From NCBI RefSeq assembly GCF_002855515.1, contig NZ_PKRP01000003.1:62001-126000 (forward strand): DNA of 64,000 nt. Direction: 5' to 3'. The notes below the pieces were generated by a model. The model was not told where the DNA came from and searched no databases. It saw nothing but the letters and a program-made list of their open reading frames with translations. The DNA comes from Rhizobium sp. TH135 (GTDB lineage Bacteria > Pseudomonadota > Alphaproteobacteria > Rhizobiales > Rhizobiaceae). The position numbers and the translations under genes were made by a program. Every line of letters starts with the position of its first letter. Within the stretch, counting starts at the first letter, position 1. Shown here one piece after another: positions 6,648-15,540 of the stretch.

Positions 6648-9173
6648 TCATCGCCCTCCGATCCCGGTCAGGCTTTGCAGCACGAAGGGGAAGGCAAGCC
6701 CGATGAGGCCGGCGACCGCCGTATAGTCATGCCAGAGTTGACCGATCCTGAGATCGAGCACCCGCGCCGGCCCGATAAACCCGGCTCGCCAGCGCCACAG
6801 CCCATAGAGTGCCAGCACGGCCCCGATGCCCGCATGCAGCACCACATGGGCGGCAACCGCAAAGGCAGCGGCTGAGGCGGCATGCCCCGTCGGTGCCGGG
6901 ATCGACATCAGGATCACGGCAACCGATGCAACGCCTGTGAGATGGGCTGCAAGCGCAATCGAGAGGCTTGTGACCGTCCGGCCCGGTGTTCCGTCGGCTA
7001 GCCGCCCGGCAACGGCGGCGGTGACCAGCGCCAGTCCTCCGACAAGCGAGGGCGCTACGAAGGTAAAGTCGAGATCCGGCGGCGGCCAGTTCGGGGCGGA
7101 AAGCCAGAGGAAGAATGCGCCGAATATGAGCGACGTATAGGCCGTCGCATCCGCAGCAAGCGCAAAAACGACAGCCCACCAGGAGGGCGGTTGCGCCACC
7201 TCCTGGTGATGCAGTGCCCGTTCGCCAAGGCCGACCTCCAGCGGGCCGATCTCCTGTTTCAGCCCCGTATCCGGCGTCCAGAGGAAGAAGAGGATGATGA
7301 CCGCGACGAGGGCAACAGGCGTCAGCCAGTAGAGCTTGGTCAGCAGGCTCGCGAAGAAGACGGCCGTCGCCATCGCCGTCCAGAGCGGCAGATAGGTCGG
7401 ACGGGGAAGCACGACGACATGGTCGAGCCGCCCGGTCACCATGTCGACGGTGAGCGTTTCCATCCAGCCATTGCGCACGAAGCCGAGATAGCCACGCCCA
7501 GCGGCAAGCTCCGGGCCAAGGCTCCGCGGCTCGAGCGCATCGGCGCGGCGGTCGATATGCGGCAGGGAGCCGAAATTATAGGACGGCGGCGGTGTGGGGG
7601 TTGCCCATTCAAGCGTGCCGGCCTCCCAGGGATCACGGCGAAATGGTCGACCGTGGCGAATGAGCATGATTAGGTCGAGTGCCACCAGCGCAAAGCCGAT
7701 GGTCATGACGAAGCCGCCGACCGACGAGATGAAGTTCAACACCTCCCATCCGGCCGCCTGCGGATATTCGAACACTCGTCGCGGCATGCCGCGCAGGCCT
7801 GTCAGGTGCATGATGAAGAAGGTGACGTTGAATCCGATGAAGATCAGCCAGAAGGCGGGCTTCGACAGATGCTGCACCGGCTGGCGCCCGGTGATGTGCG
7901 GAAGCCAGTAATAGGCCGCCGCCATCATCGGAAAGACGAAGCCGCCGACCAGCACGTAATGCAGATGTGCCACGACGAAATGCGTGTCATGCGCCTGCCA
8001 GTCGAACGGCACCATGGCGAGCATGACACCGGTGAGCCCGCCCGCCACGAAGACGAAGAAGAAGCCGAACACATGCAGCATCGGGATCGAATAACGCGGC
8101 TTGCCATGCGCCATGGTGGCAAGCCAAGCAAAGATCTGGATCCCCGTGGGAATGGCGACCAGCGCGCTTGCGGCCGAGAAGAAGGAGAGCGCCACATGCG
8201 GAATACCCACCGTATACATGTGGTGGACCCACAGCCCAAAGGATAGGAACGCCATGGCGACGATCGCCGCGACGATCAGGCCGTAGCCTTCGAGCCGCGT
8301 GCGCGACAGAACCGGGATGATGGTCGAGAGCGCGCCGGCGGCTGGCAGGAAGATGATGTAGACCTCCGGATGCCCGAACAGCCAGAACAGATGCTGCCAG
8401 AGCAGGGGATCGCCGCCCCGCGTCGGGTCGAAGAAGGGCAGGTCGAAGGCCCGCTCCACTTCCAGCAGAATCGAGCCGAGGATCAGCGGTGGAAAGCCGA
8501 TCAGCATCATCGCCGCTACCACTAGCATGTACCAGGCAAAGATCGGCATGCGGGTGAGCGACATGCCCGGGGAGCGAACCTTGAGGATGGTCACCATGAT
8601 CTCGATCGCTGCAGACAGGGCCGAGATCTCGACAAAGGTAATGCCGAGCAGCCAGACATCGGCATTGATGCCGGGCGAATAGGGCCGCGACGAGAGCGGC
8701 GTATACATGAACCAGCCGCCATCAGGCGCAATGCCGAAGATGAGTGCTGCGACCAGGAAAGAGCCGCCGAAGAGATAACACCAGTAGCCATAGGCGGACA
8801 TGCGCGGGAAGGCGAGATCGCGTGCACCCAGCATCTTCGGCAACAGATAGATCGCCAGTCCCTCGAAGAAGGGGATCGCAAACAGGAACATCATGATGAC
8901 GCCATGCATCGTGAAGACCTGGGCATATTGGGCGGCGTCGAGGAAGGCGCTGTTGGTCGAGGCGAGCTGCGCCCGGATCAGCATGGCAAGCACGCCGCCG
9001 ATCGCAAAGAACACCAGCGCCGTCACCATAAACCGCATGCCGACCACATTGTGGTTCACGGCCGAAAATCGTTGCCATCCGCGCCCCGATCCCCAGATCG
9101 CATCCAGCTGATGGTGCAGCCGGATCGCCGACCCTGGTGTCTGATACCCGGTCTCGGGTCTGGCGTCGGTCAT
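6648..9173 (-). CDS. Fused cytochrome c oxidase subunit I + III
   Basis: An 841-residue fusion of the catalytic subunit I of an aa3-type haem-copper oxidase with a subunit III domain. Subunit I occupies about residues 1-560: haem a ligand His90 (TMHG), D-channel Asp119 (GARDLAFPR), CuB ligands and the cross-linked His-Tyr in GHPEVY (His268, Glu270, Tyr272), HH at 317-318, and haem ligands His403/His405 (VVAHLHY). Subunit III-like helices run from about residue 670 to the end. The position normally held by the K-channel lysine (PTGxK) is Gln346 (PTGIQIF), and the usual Asn-Asn after FPRM is Ser-Ala. ATG 9173 overlaps the subunit II stop (ATGA), so the two are translationally coupled. Confidence 0.93.
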   Translation of the reverse strand: MTDARPETGYQTPGSAIRLHHQLDAIWGSGRGWQRFSAVNHNVVGMRFMVTALVFFAIGGVLAMLIRAQLASTNSAFLDAAQYAQVFTMHGVIMMFLFAIPFFEGLAIYLLPKMLGARDLAFPRMSAYGYWCYLFGGSFLVAALIFGIAPDGGWFMYTPLSSRPYSPGINADVWLLGITFVEISALSAAIEIMVTILKVRSPGMSLTRMPIFAWYMLVVAAMMLIGFPPLILGSILLEVERAFDLPFFDPTRGGDPLLWQHLFWLFGHPEVYIIFLPAAGALSTIIPVLSRTRLEGYGLIVAAIVAMAFLSFGLWVHHMYTVGIPHVALSFFSAASALVAIPTGIQIFAWLATMAHGKPRYSIPMLHVFGFFFVFVAGGLTGVMLAMVPFDWQAHDTHFVVAHLHYVLVGGFVFPMMAAAYYWLPHITGRQPVQHLSKPAFWLIFIGFNVTFFIMHLTGLRGMPRRVFEYPQAAGWEVLNFISSVGGFVMTIGFALVALDLIMLIRHGRPFRRDPWEAGTLEWATPTPPPSYNFGSLPHIDRRADALEPRSLGPELAAGRGYLGFVRNGWMETLTVDMVTGRLDHVVVLPRPTYLPLWTAMATAVFFASLLTKLYWLTPVALVAVIILFFLWTPDTGLKQEIGPLEVGLGERALHHQEVAQPPSWWAVVFALAADATAYTSLIFGAFFLWLSAPNWPPPDLDFTFVAPSLVGGLALVTAAVAGRLADGTPGRTVTSLSIALAAHLTGVASVAVILMSIPAPTGHAASAAAFAVAAHVVLHAGIGAVLALYGLWRWRAGFIGPARVLDLRIGQLWHDYTAVAGLIGLAFPFVLQSLTGIGGR

Positions 9174-9868
9174 GGTGCGGGCACTCCTGCGGAAAGCGCG
9201 GTCAGGCGTTGGCGGTAGACTTCGGGCGGATGGGCTTCGACGGCAAAGCGCATGCCGGTATGGCCGATGCCGCAATATTCGGCGCAGATGCCGCCATAGC
9301 GCCCGGGCACATCGGCCCGGATGCGCAGAACGGTCTCATGTCCGGGCACGGCATCGATCTTCCCGGCAAGCCTGGGGATCCAGAAACTGTGCACAACATC
9401 GGCGCTGGTGACCCGAACCTCGACCACGCCACCAGCCGGGATGTGCAGCGTCCCGTCGGTTGCGATATCGGCGCCGGTGTCGGGATAGCCGAACTCCCAA
9501 CGCCACATCGCGCCGCGCGCCTCGACGCGTGCGACGACAGGCTCGTTCTGCCATGCCCCGATGAGATATTCCCCTTGCGCCATGCCGTATGTCATGAGCG
9601 CGATGAGAACCGGAACAGGCAGGAACAGGCCGCCGGCAATCATCCAGCCCTTGGGCGAGAGACTGCGACCGAAGCCGGGTTTGAAGAAGGCGAGGCAGAA
9701 GAGAACAAGCACCAGCGACAGGATCAATCCGGCCCCGAAAAGCATGATCCACCAGAGATTGGCGATCGCCCCGGCATAGGGCCCGGCCGGATCAAGCGCC
9801 GAGAGATCGCCGGAACAGGAGGTGAGAAACAGAGCCCCCAGAGAGAGCGGTGCAAGGCGATGGAACAT
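9170..9868 (-). CDS. Cytochrome c oxidase subunit II, lipoprotein
   Basis: A 232-residue subunit II. The N-terminus has a lipobox (LFLTSC, Cys near residue 18), then two membrane helices (about 36-60 and 78-97), then a periplasmic cupredoxin domain carrying the binuclear CuA site: a His in VVHSFW and the cluster CAEYCGIGHTGM. It accepts electrons from cytochrome c and passes them to subunit I. No haem c motif (CxxCH) is present, so it is not a caa3-type fusion. ATG 9868 was chosen because it begins with the lipoprotein signal. It overlaps the subunit I start by 4 bp. Confidence 0.93.
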   Translation of the reverse strand: MFHRLAPLSLGALFLTSCSGDLSALDPAGPYAGAIANLWWIMLFGAGLILSLVLVLFCLAFFKPGFGRSLSPKGWMIAGGLFLPVPVLIALMTYGMAQGEYLIGAWQNEPVVARVEARGAMWRWEFGYPDTGADIATDGTLHIPAGGVVEVRVTSADVVHSFWIPRLAGKIDAVPGHETVLRIRADVPGRYGGICAEYCGIGHTGMRFAVEAHPPEVYRQRLTALSAGVPAP

Positions 9869-9910
9869 TCCACCGGTCACCGACCTTTTCCCCGCAAACG
9901 GAGAACCCCC

Positions 9911-10417
9911 ATGGCCGAAACATCGCAGACCGACGCTGCCAATCCCGTCATTGAACAGCTGGAAGAAAAGGACAAGACCTCCGCGGTAGCCGTCGCCGGT
10001 CACCCCTTGCATGCCATGAGCGTGCATTTCCCGATCGCCCTCGTCTTCGGCACGCTGGCCGTCGATGTCTTCTACTGGTTCACGGCCGATCCCTTCTGGC
10101 TGCGCGTCGGCCTCTGGTCCTCCGGCACGGCCTTTGGAGCGGGTGTCGCCGCGGGCCTCGTCGGAACGGCTGAACTTCTGCTCGTGCCCGGCATCCGGGC
10201 ACGCGCCGCCAGCTGGGCCCATGCGATTGCGGCCATCACCCTGATCTCCGTTGCCGGTGCGAACTGGGGCCTGCGCCTCATCGATCCAAACGTCGTTCTG
10301 CCGCATGGCATGTTGCTCTCGGTTCTGGCAGCCATTCTGACGGGGATTGCCGGCTGGCATGGCGGCAAGCTGATCTTCGATCACGGTATCGGCCTCATGG
10401 TGTCGCCCAAGGATTGA
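9911..10417 (+). CDS. DUF2231 membrane protein
   Basis: A 168-residue integral membrane protein with four predicted helices. The segment GHPLHAMSVHFPIALVFGTLAVDVFYW (from about residue 31) is the DUF2231 signature, whose His residues may bind haem or metal. It lies on the opposite strand inside the oxidase cluster, divergent from subunit II (42 bp between starts) and overlapping the 3' end of the CopD-like gene by 23 bp. The 42-bp divergent region must hold at least the ribosome-binding sites of both genes. Role in respiration is suggested by position only. Confidence 0.85.
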   Translation: MAETSQTDAANPVIEQLEEKDKTSAVAVAGHPLHAMSVHFPIALVFGTLAVDVFYWFTADPFWLRVGLWSSGTAFGAGVAAGLVGTAELLLVPGIRARAASWAHAIAAITLISVAGANWGLRLIDPNVVLPHGMLLSVLAAILTGIAGWHGGKLIFDHGIGLMVSPKD

Positions 10418-10898
10418 TCGGATCGAGCAGGCGCTTCAGCCCACCCGGCTCGTACATCACGGCCGGGAGGGAGACCTGAGGCGCCTCCTTGGCAAGCACG
10501 AGCACCAGGATGGCCAGCACGACGGCACAGCAGCTTGCGGTCGCCAGCACAAAGCGCCAGGCCGGATAAACCTCGCCGTCCTTGAACAGCCGGATCACCA
10601 CCAGCCCCGAAAAGACGTGGAACATCGACAGCAGGCCGACAAAGGCCAGCTTCCAGGAAAACCATGGCGAGAACACATCTCTCAGGAAGCTGAGGCCGAT
10701 GCCGCTTGCCACCGCAATGAAGGCCGCCGGCGAGATCAGCACCACGAAGGCAAAGCGCGTCATGCGCTGCATGCGATAGAGCGCATCATCGCTTGTCACA
10801 TGCGCCCGCTGAACATAGAGGCTCGGAAGGCTGATCAGCCCGGCCGTCCAGATGGCGATCGCCGCAATATGCACGAACTTCAAAAGCGCAATCATCAA
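10395..10898 (-). CDS. CopD-like / HemJ-like membrane protein
   Basis: A 167-residue protein with four predicted membrane helices beginning MMIALLKFVHIAAIAIWTAG, where the His10 and Trp17 pattern is typical of CopD/PCuR and HemJ-like families. A second feature is FRDVFSPWFSWKLAFVGLL-type helix 3 with a following His (MFHVFSG). Such proteins in oxidase clusters are often linked to copper handling or haem chemistry, but the function here is inferred. Its start overlaps the ctaG stop by 4 bp (ATGA), so ctaG and this gene form one translationally coupled unit. Confidence 0.78.
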   Translation of the reverse strand: MMIALLKFVHIAAIAIWTAGLISLPSLYVQRAHVTSDDALYRMQRMTRFAFVVLISPAAFIAVASGIGLSFLRDVFSPWFSWKLAFVGLLSMFHVFSGLVVIRLFKDGEVYPAWRFVLATASCCAVVLAILVLVLAKEAPQVSLPAVMYEPGGLKRLLDPINPWATP

Positions 10899-11638
10899 CG
10901 TGGCGCCTCGCTATCGAAGCTTCGTCCGGCAAACACGCTGCGCAGTCTGAGCAAGGCGGCCAGCAGATAGGGAAGGGCGGCCGGCACCCACATCAGAAGC
11001 CCGGCCAACTGCTGGTCTGCAAGCGGCGAAAGCCCGAAGGGATGCGTTGTGTCCATATGCGCGGCAAAGAGGGGTTCGCGCGAAAATGTGAGAAGCGCCC
11101 CGAGCATGCCCATCTGGATCGTGGTGCCGAGCAGAAGCGCAAGCGCTGCCCCTGCGGAGCGACGCGGCGACAAGATATCCGCCCAGAGCCAGAGAGCCGA
11201 GCCGATCAGCGTCAGCTCCATCAACCAGTAAGCGGCAGGTGAGGAGAGGGCGAAGAGATAGGGACCCGGCGCATGCCAGACCCACATCAGGATCGTGTGC
11301 ACGATGAACGAGAGCTGTGCCGGCATAAGCTGGCGTTCCCTGGACCGTGGCGGGATCGACAGCACGACCAGCGGCGCAAGGAAAGTCACGAGCAGGATGT
11401 GGTGCAGCACCCGTGCCGAAAACAGCGCGGATGCCAGCCCGCAGAGCGGTGACACGAAGGCGATCAGCATGACGACAAGGGCGGTGATGGCCGCCAGCCG
11501 CTGACGCCCGTTGTCGGCGGAAATGACCAGTAGCGCAAAGACGGCGCCGATGGCGGCGAGCAGCGGCGGATCGAAATTCCAGGTGCTCCACAGTGTCTCA
11601 GGCGACGGCGCGGGGCCGCAATAGATATCCAGGTTCAT
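10895..11638 (-). CDS. ctaG: CtaG-type (Caa3_CtaG) oxidase assembly protein
   Basis: A 247-residue polytopic membrane protein of the Caa3_CtaG family, needed for assembly of the CuA/CuB centres of some cytochrome oxidases (not the single-helix Cox11-type CtaG). Visible landmarks are MNLDIYCGPAP at the start, HHILLVTFLAPLVVL with a His pair, MWVWHAPGPYLFAL, and AAHMDTTHPFGLSPLADQQLAGLLMW near the C-terminus; the conserved His/Met residues may bind copper. Seven helices are predicted. ATG 11638 was chosen over an in-frame start at 11725 because the family starts here and the extra residues are Arg-rich. Confidence 0.88.
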   Translation of the reverse strand: MNLDIYCGPAPSPETLWSTWNFDPPLLAAIGAVFALLVISADNGRQRLAAITALVVMLIAFVSPLCGLASALFSARVLHHILLVTFLAPLVVLSIPPRSRERQLMPAQLSFIVHTILMWVWHAPGPYLFALSSPAAYWLMELTLIGSALWLWADILSPRRSAGAALALLLGTTIQMGMLGALLTFSREPLFAAHMDTTHPFGLSPLADQQLAGLLMWVPAALPYLLAALLRLRSVFAGRSFDSEAPR

Positions 11639-11791
11639 GCTTGCCACCCCAGTCCGGCGTAGAATTCGTCGTTTGCCCCGAGCACACTGTCCCCCCGCTG
11701 CGCTCGCGACCTTTCGGCGCAACACGCGCGGAGCGACATTGTTCCATCTTTTGATGTCTGGTCCGGATTTCGCCGGTTCGGTGGGACGAGA

Positions 11792-14071
11792 TCAGCCCGT
11801 CCGTTCGATCCGGACAGGCACGGACTTGTAGGCCGGCGTCTTCGAAGCGCGGTCATGGTGGGAGAGGGGCACCAGCGGGTTGAGCTCCGGGTAGTAGCCG
11901 CCGACACAGCCATCCGGCAGATCGAAGGGCAGCACTTCCAGCCCGCCCACCCGCCGATCGATACCGTCGCCGGCATCGGTGACCAGGGTCACCCGTTCCC
12001 CAACCGTCAATCCATGGCGCTCGATCTCGCGCGGGCTGATGAGCAGGACGTCGCGTTTGCCCTCGATCCCGCGCAGGCGGTCGCTATAGCCATAGATAGT
12101 CGTGTTAAACTGATCGTTGCTGCGCATGGTGATCAGGCTCATGCGGCCCGGTGCCGCATCAAAACCAGTGGCCGAGAGCATCTCGGGCGTGACGAACTCC
12201 GCCTTGCCGCTTTCCGTCTTCCACTGCCGCTCACGGGCGGAATTGCCCCGGTAGAAGCCACCGGGCGTGAAGATCCGGGCATTGAAGTCCTTGAACTGGT
12301 CCGGATAGGTCTGCTCGATCAGGTCCCGCACCAGAGCGGTATCCTGCGCCCAGCGGCTCCACATCATCTTCGGGTTTTCCGGCAGCGTTGCCTGAGCGAT
12401 CCGGCTGACGATCTCGATCTCGGACTTCAGCTGATCGCTCGCCGGCTTGCGCTTGCCGACCGAGCCGTGAACTGAACTGAGGCTGTCTTCCATCGACACC
12501 ACCTGCGGCTTGCCGGTGAGCAGATCCATTTCGCTCCGCCCCAGGCAGGGCAGGAGATAGGCGACCTCGCCATTGATCAGATGACCGCGGTTGAGCTTGG
12601 TGGCGATCTGAACCGTCAGCCGCATGCGTGGCCAGGCCTCCTCCATCGCCCGCTGTTCCGGGATCGCCCGCAGGAAGTTGCCGCCAAGCCCGATGAAGGC
12701 GGTCACCTCGCCCTTGAGGATGCCCTCGCAGGCCTCGACCGTGTTCATGCCCTTCTCGCGCGGCGGCTCGAAATCGAAGAGCTCTGCCAGCCGGTCGAGC
12801 GGCACCAGTTCCGGCTTCTCGGCAATGCCGACCGTGCGCTGCCCCTGCACATTCGAATGCCCGCGCACCGGCGACATGCCGGCCCCCTTGCGCCCGATAT
12901 TCCCCTTCATCAGCAGCAGGTTCATATAGGTCGCGATATTCTCGAAGCCGTGCACATGCTGGGTGAGGCCCATGCCATAGATGCCGATGGTACTGTCCGC
13001 CTCGATATAGACCGCGCCCGCCGCCTCGATCGCAGCCCGGGTGAGGCCGGACACCACCTCGATCTCGGCCCACTCGACCTGCCGCACGCGCGCCTCGAAC
13101 GCCTCGAAGCCGACCGTATGCTCGGCAATAAAGGCGCGGTCGATAATCTGACGATTGTCGGCCTGTGCAGCATCGTCGGCGGCCAGCACATGCTTGCAAA
13201 GCCCGAGCAGCACCGCGATATCGCCGCCCGGCTTCACCTGGTGATATTGGCAGGACAGCTCGGTCGCGTGACCGCTCACCATCGCCACTGGATCCTGCGG
13301 GCTGATCATGCGCTCCAGCCCGCGCTCGCGTACCGGGTTGAAGGTCACGATCCGGCAGCCGCGCTTTACCGCCGCCTGCAGGTCATGCAGAAAACGCGGG
13401 CTGTTCGTGCCGGTATTCTGGCCAACGAAGAAGATCGCATCGCAATGCTTGAAATCGTCGAGCACGACAGTGCCAACAGGCGAGCCGATCACCTTCTTCA
13501 GGGTCACCGATGTCGTCTCGTGGCACATGTTGGAGCTGTCGGGCAGATTGTTGTGGCCATAGGCCCGGGCAAACAGCGCCCAGCAATAGGACGTCTCCAG
13601 GCTCGCCCGCCCGGAGGTGTAAAACACTGTCTTCTTCGGATCCATTCCGCGAAGCTCCTGCCCGATCGCGGCAAAGGCCTCATCCCAGGAACAGGGCACA
13701 TAGTGATCGCTCGCCCGGTCGTAGCGCATCGGATGCGTCAGTCGTCCGAGCTGCTCAAGATCGTAATCGCTGAAAGACTTGAGTTCGGTCACGCTGTGCC
13801 GGGCAAAGACCTCTGGCCCAGCCTTCCGCCCCGTCAGTTCCCAAAGCGTTGCCTTGGCGCCGTTCTCGCAGAACTCGACGGGTTTGTGATCGGCCGATTT
13901 CGTCCAGGCGCAGGAGACGCAGGCAAAGCCACCCGGCTTGTTCTGCTCCAGAAGGGTGGCGATGGCGCCAGGGCTGATGCCTTCTTCACGGACGATACGG
14001 GCGATCCCGCGAAGCGACCCCCACCCACCGGCCGGCCCATCATACGTCACCGTCGCATCATCTTTTGCCAT
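11792..14071 (-). CDS. FdhF/YdeP-family molybdopterin oxidoreductase
   Basis: A 759-residue member of the FdhF/YdeP branch of the molybdopterin (bis-MGD) oxidoreductases, related to formate dehydrogenase alpha subunits; the natural substrate of this branch is unclear. N-terminal CVSCAW motif (about residue 50) in place of a full four-Cys iron-sulfur site, then molybdopterin-binding blocks (NNLPDSSNMCHETTS, GQNTGTNSPRFL, FNPVRERG, GIYGMGLTQHVHG, MKGNIGRKGAGMSPVRGHSNVQG) and a C-terminal molydop_binding domain (SNDQFNTTIYGY). ATG 14071 has GGGAA 6-7 bp upstream; starts further out are not supported. No FdhD gene is next to it in the window. Confidence 0.9.
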   Translation of the reverse strand: MAKDDATVTYDGPAGGWGSLRGIARIVREEGISPGAIATLLEQNKPGGFACVSCAWTKSADHKPVEFCENGAKATLWELTGRKAGPEVFARHSVTELKSFSDYDLEQLGRLTHPMRYDRASDHYVPCSWDEAFAAIGQELRGMDPKKTVFYTSGRASLETSYCWALFARAYGHNNLPDSSNMCHETTSVTLKKVIGSPVGTVVLDDFKHCDAIFFVGQNTGTNSPRFLHDLQAAVKRGCRIVTFNPVRERGLERMISPQDPVAMVSGHATELSCQYHQVKPGGDIAVLLGLCKHVLAADDAAQADNRQIIDRAFIAEHTVGFEAFEARVRQVEWAEIEVVSGLTRAAIEAAGAVYIEADSTIGIYGMGLTQHVHGFENIATYMNLLLMKGNIGRKGAGMSPVRGHSNVQGQRTVGIAEKPELVPLDRLAELFDFEPPREKGMNTVEACEGILKGEVTAFIGLGGNFLRAIPEQRAMEEAWPRMRLTVQIATKLNRGHLINGEVAYLLPCLGRSEMDLLTGKPQVVSMEDSLSSVHGSVGKRKPASDQLKSEIEIVSRIAQATLPENPKMMWSRWAQDTALVRDLIEQTYPDQFKDFNARIFTPGGFYRGNSARERQWKTESGKAEFVTPEMLSATGFDAAPGRMSLITMRSNDQFNTTIYGYSDRLRGIEGKRDVLLISPREIERHGLTVGERVTLVTDAGDGIDRRVGGLEVLPFDLPDGCVGGYYPELNPLVPLSHHDRASKTPAYKSVPVRIERTG

Positions 14072-14198
14072 CGTCTGTTCCCTTCGCATCTGGTGGTTCG
14101 AAGGGGGAACGACTGGGGGAGAGTTTGGTTGCGCGGGATGGTCGCGGATCAACCACAGGAGCCAGTGAGTGTGCGGCGAGGCTTGTCTCCGAAGGACG

Positions 14199-15281
14199 TC
14201 AGGTCAATCTTCGAATGAAGATCCCGTTGAAGCGCCCATCGGCCGCCAGCGAGAAACTCCATTCCTGACGCCCGTTTTCGAAACTGACATCGTAGACATC
14301 CCAGCCCTCGTCGGTCACACCCCTGAAGGCGATATCTGTCGTTGGACCCAGACGCTGCAATTCTCCCCTGATAGCCTCTGCCTGTTCTCGTGCGATCGCG
14401 GCGAGCGGTGGCGACATCTTGGCATAGTCGGGTTCGCCCCGCTGATGCTGGCGCACGAGATCTTCGACGAGAAGCCGGCTCTTGGGCACGGGCCGTTTTT
14501 CCTTGATCCTGTCGGCAAGCGTTTGCTCCAGCGCGCTTACGACGTCTTCCCCGACGCGGAGTGCTACCTGTTCATGGCCATCCTGATGGAGCGTCAGGGC
14601 CGTCACCTTTCCGTCAGCATCTCGGGTGAACACGATTTGTGCCGGTACCGCTTTGTAGAAGAACCGGTCCACGTCTTCCGGGAAGATCTCCAGTTCCGCC
14701 TGGCCGGTGACACGGGCATAGAGCCTGCTATCGCCGTGCCTGATGGTGAAGGCGACCGTTCCGAGGAGATAATGCCCGGCGTAATCAGCATAGAGCAACG
14801 GATCGATTTGGCGTTCGGTGCGGGGCCGCATCTGTTCGTAACGTCGCCAGGCGATGGCATTCGGAGATGTGTCAGTCATCGATGTATCCTTTGCTAGCAT
14901 CAGCAGATCCTCCGTGGAGAGGATGTCCCCGGCAGCGAGCTTCGTTCGGAGGCTGTCAACGAGGGTAAGACTATGCTGGACGCGTGAGAGCTGTTCCTGC
15001 AGGGCGCGCGCCTGAACGGAGAGGACCCGCTCCAGATCGGTCGATTGCCCGCGCAGCAGCCTGCTGATCTGCTCCAGCGTCATCCCGAGCCGCTTCAGCG
15101 TCAGGATTTCGGTGAGCCGCGCGAGATCTTGCGCCCCATATAGCCGCCAGTTCTTGTCCGTCCGGCGCGGAGAAAGAAGGCCCGCCGCCTCATAGATCCT
15201 GAGCGCCCGTACGGTCAGACCGATACGCCGCGCACACTGAGCAGCAGTCAGCCAGATTTCCTTCGTCTTGTTGTCAGCCAT
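14199..15281 (-). CDS. MerR-family regulator with C-terminal sensor domain
   Basis: A 360-residue regulator. Residues about 10-80 are a MerR DNA-binding domain (LTAAQCARRIGLTVRALRIYEAAGLLSPRR and ARLTEILTLKRLGMTLEQISRLL), followed by a dimerisation coiled coil (about 85-118). The C-terminal 200 residues contain a DUF3471-like beta domain (YADYAGHYLLGTVAFTIRHGDSRLYARVTGQAELEIFPE ... FFYKAVPAQIVFTRDADGKVTALTLHQDG), a fold also found with beta-lactamase-like proteins, which probably senses the ligand. The C-terminus has a second small beta unit. A promoter with 19-bp spacing and a dyad lies directly upstream, indicating autoregulation. Confidence 0.9.
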   Translation of the reverse strand: MADNKTKEIWLTAAQCARRIGLTVRALRIYEAAGLLSPRRTDKNWRLYGAQDLARLTEILTLKRLGMTLEQISRLLRGQSTDLERVLSVQARALQEQLSRVQHSLTLVDSLRTKLAAGDILSTEDLLMLAKDTSMTDTSPNAIAWRRYEQMRPRTERQIDPLLYADYAGHYLLGTVAFTIRHGDSRLYARVTGQAELEIFPEDVDRFFYKAVPAQIVFTRDADGKVTALTLHQDGHEQVALRVGEDVVSALEQTLADRIKEKRPVPKSRLLVEDLVRQHQRGEPDYAKMSPPLAAIAREQAEAIRGELQRLGPTTDIAFRGVTDEGWDVYDVSFENGRQEWSFSLAADGRFNGIFIRRLT

Positions 15282-15306
15282 AATCCCTCCGTCTTCGGAT
15301 GAATCG

Positions 15307-15338
15307 GTTTTAGGCTATGACCTTGGGCCCGGCTCAAG
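15307..15338 (-). promoter_or_regulatory. MerR-type promoter/operator of the regulator at 14199-15281
   Basis: On the minus strand: -35 TTGAGC (15337-15332), spacer of exactly 19 bp, -10 TAAAAC (15312-15307), 26 bp before the start codon. An inverted repeat CTTGGGCC-C-GGCTCAAG (15322-15338, one mismatch) overlaps the -35 and the spacer. A 19-bp spacer with a dyad is the hallmark of MerR-regulated promoters. Seen directly; function is inferred. Confidence 0.65.
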
Positions 15339-15540
15339 AGGAAATTTCAGCCGGGCGCGACGGCGATCCAGTCGAGCAGTGCGTCAAGTCTAGACCGGCA
15401 ATTCTGAGCATGTTTCGATCTTGCCACTCGAATGTGATCCATCGCTGCGCTGGCAGGGGACCTGGCCACCATCCTAAACACTGGACGGATCGCCCCCATT
15501 GCGCTAGCCGAGTGTGGCGACCCCGTGTCTGGAGTATCCG

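Noticed and set aside
6648..9173. The I+III oxidase fusion as an error joining two genes
   Set aside because: The frame is open through the linker with normal codon use, and I+III fusions are known among bacterial oxidases.
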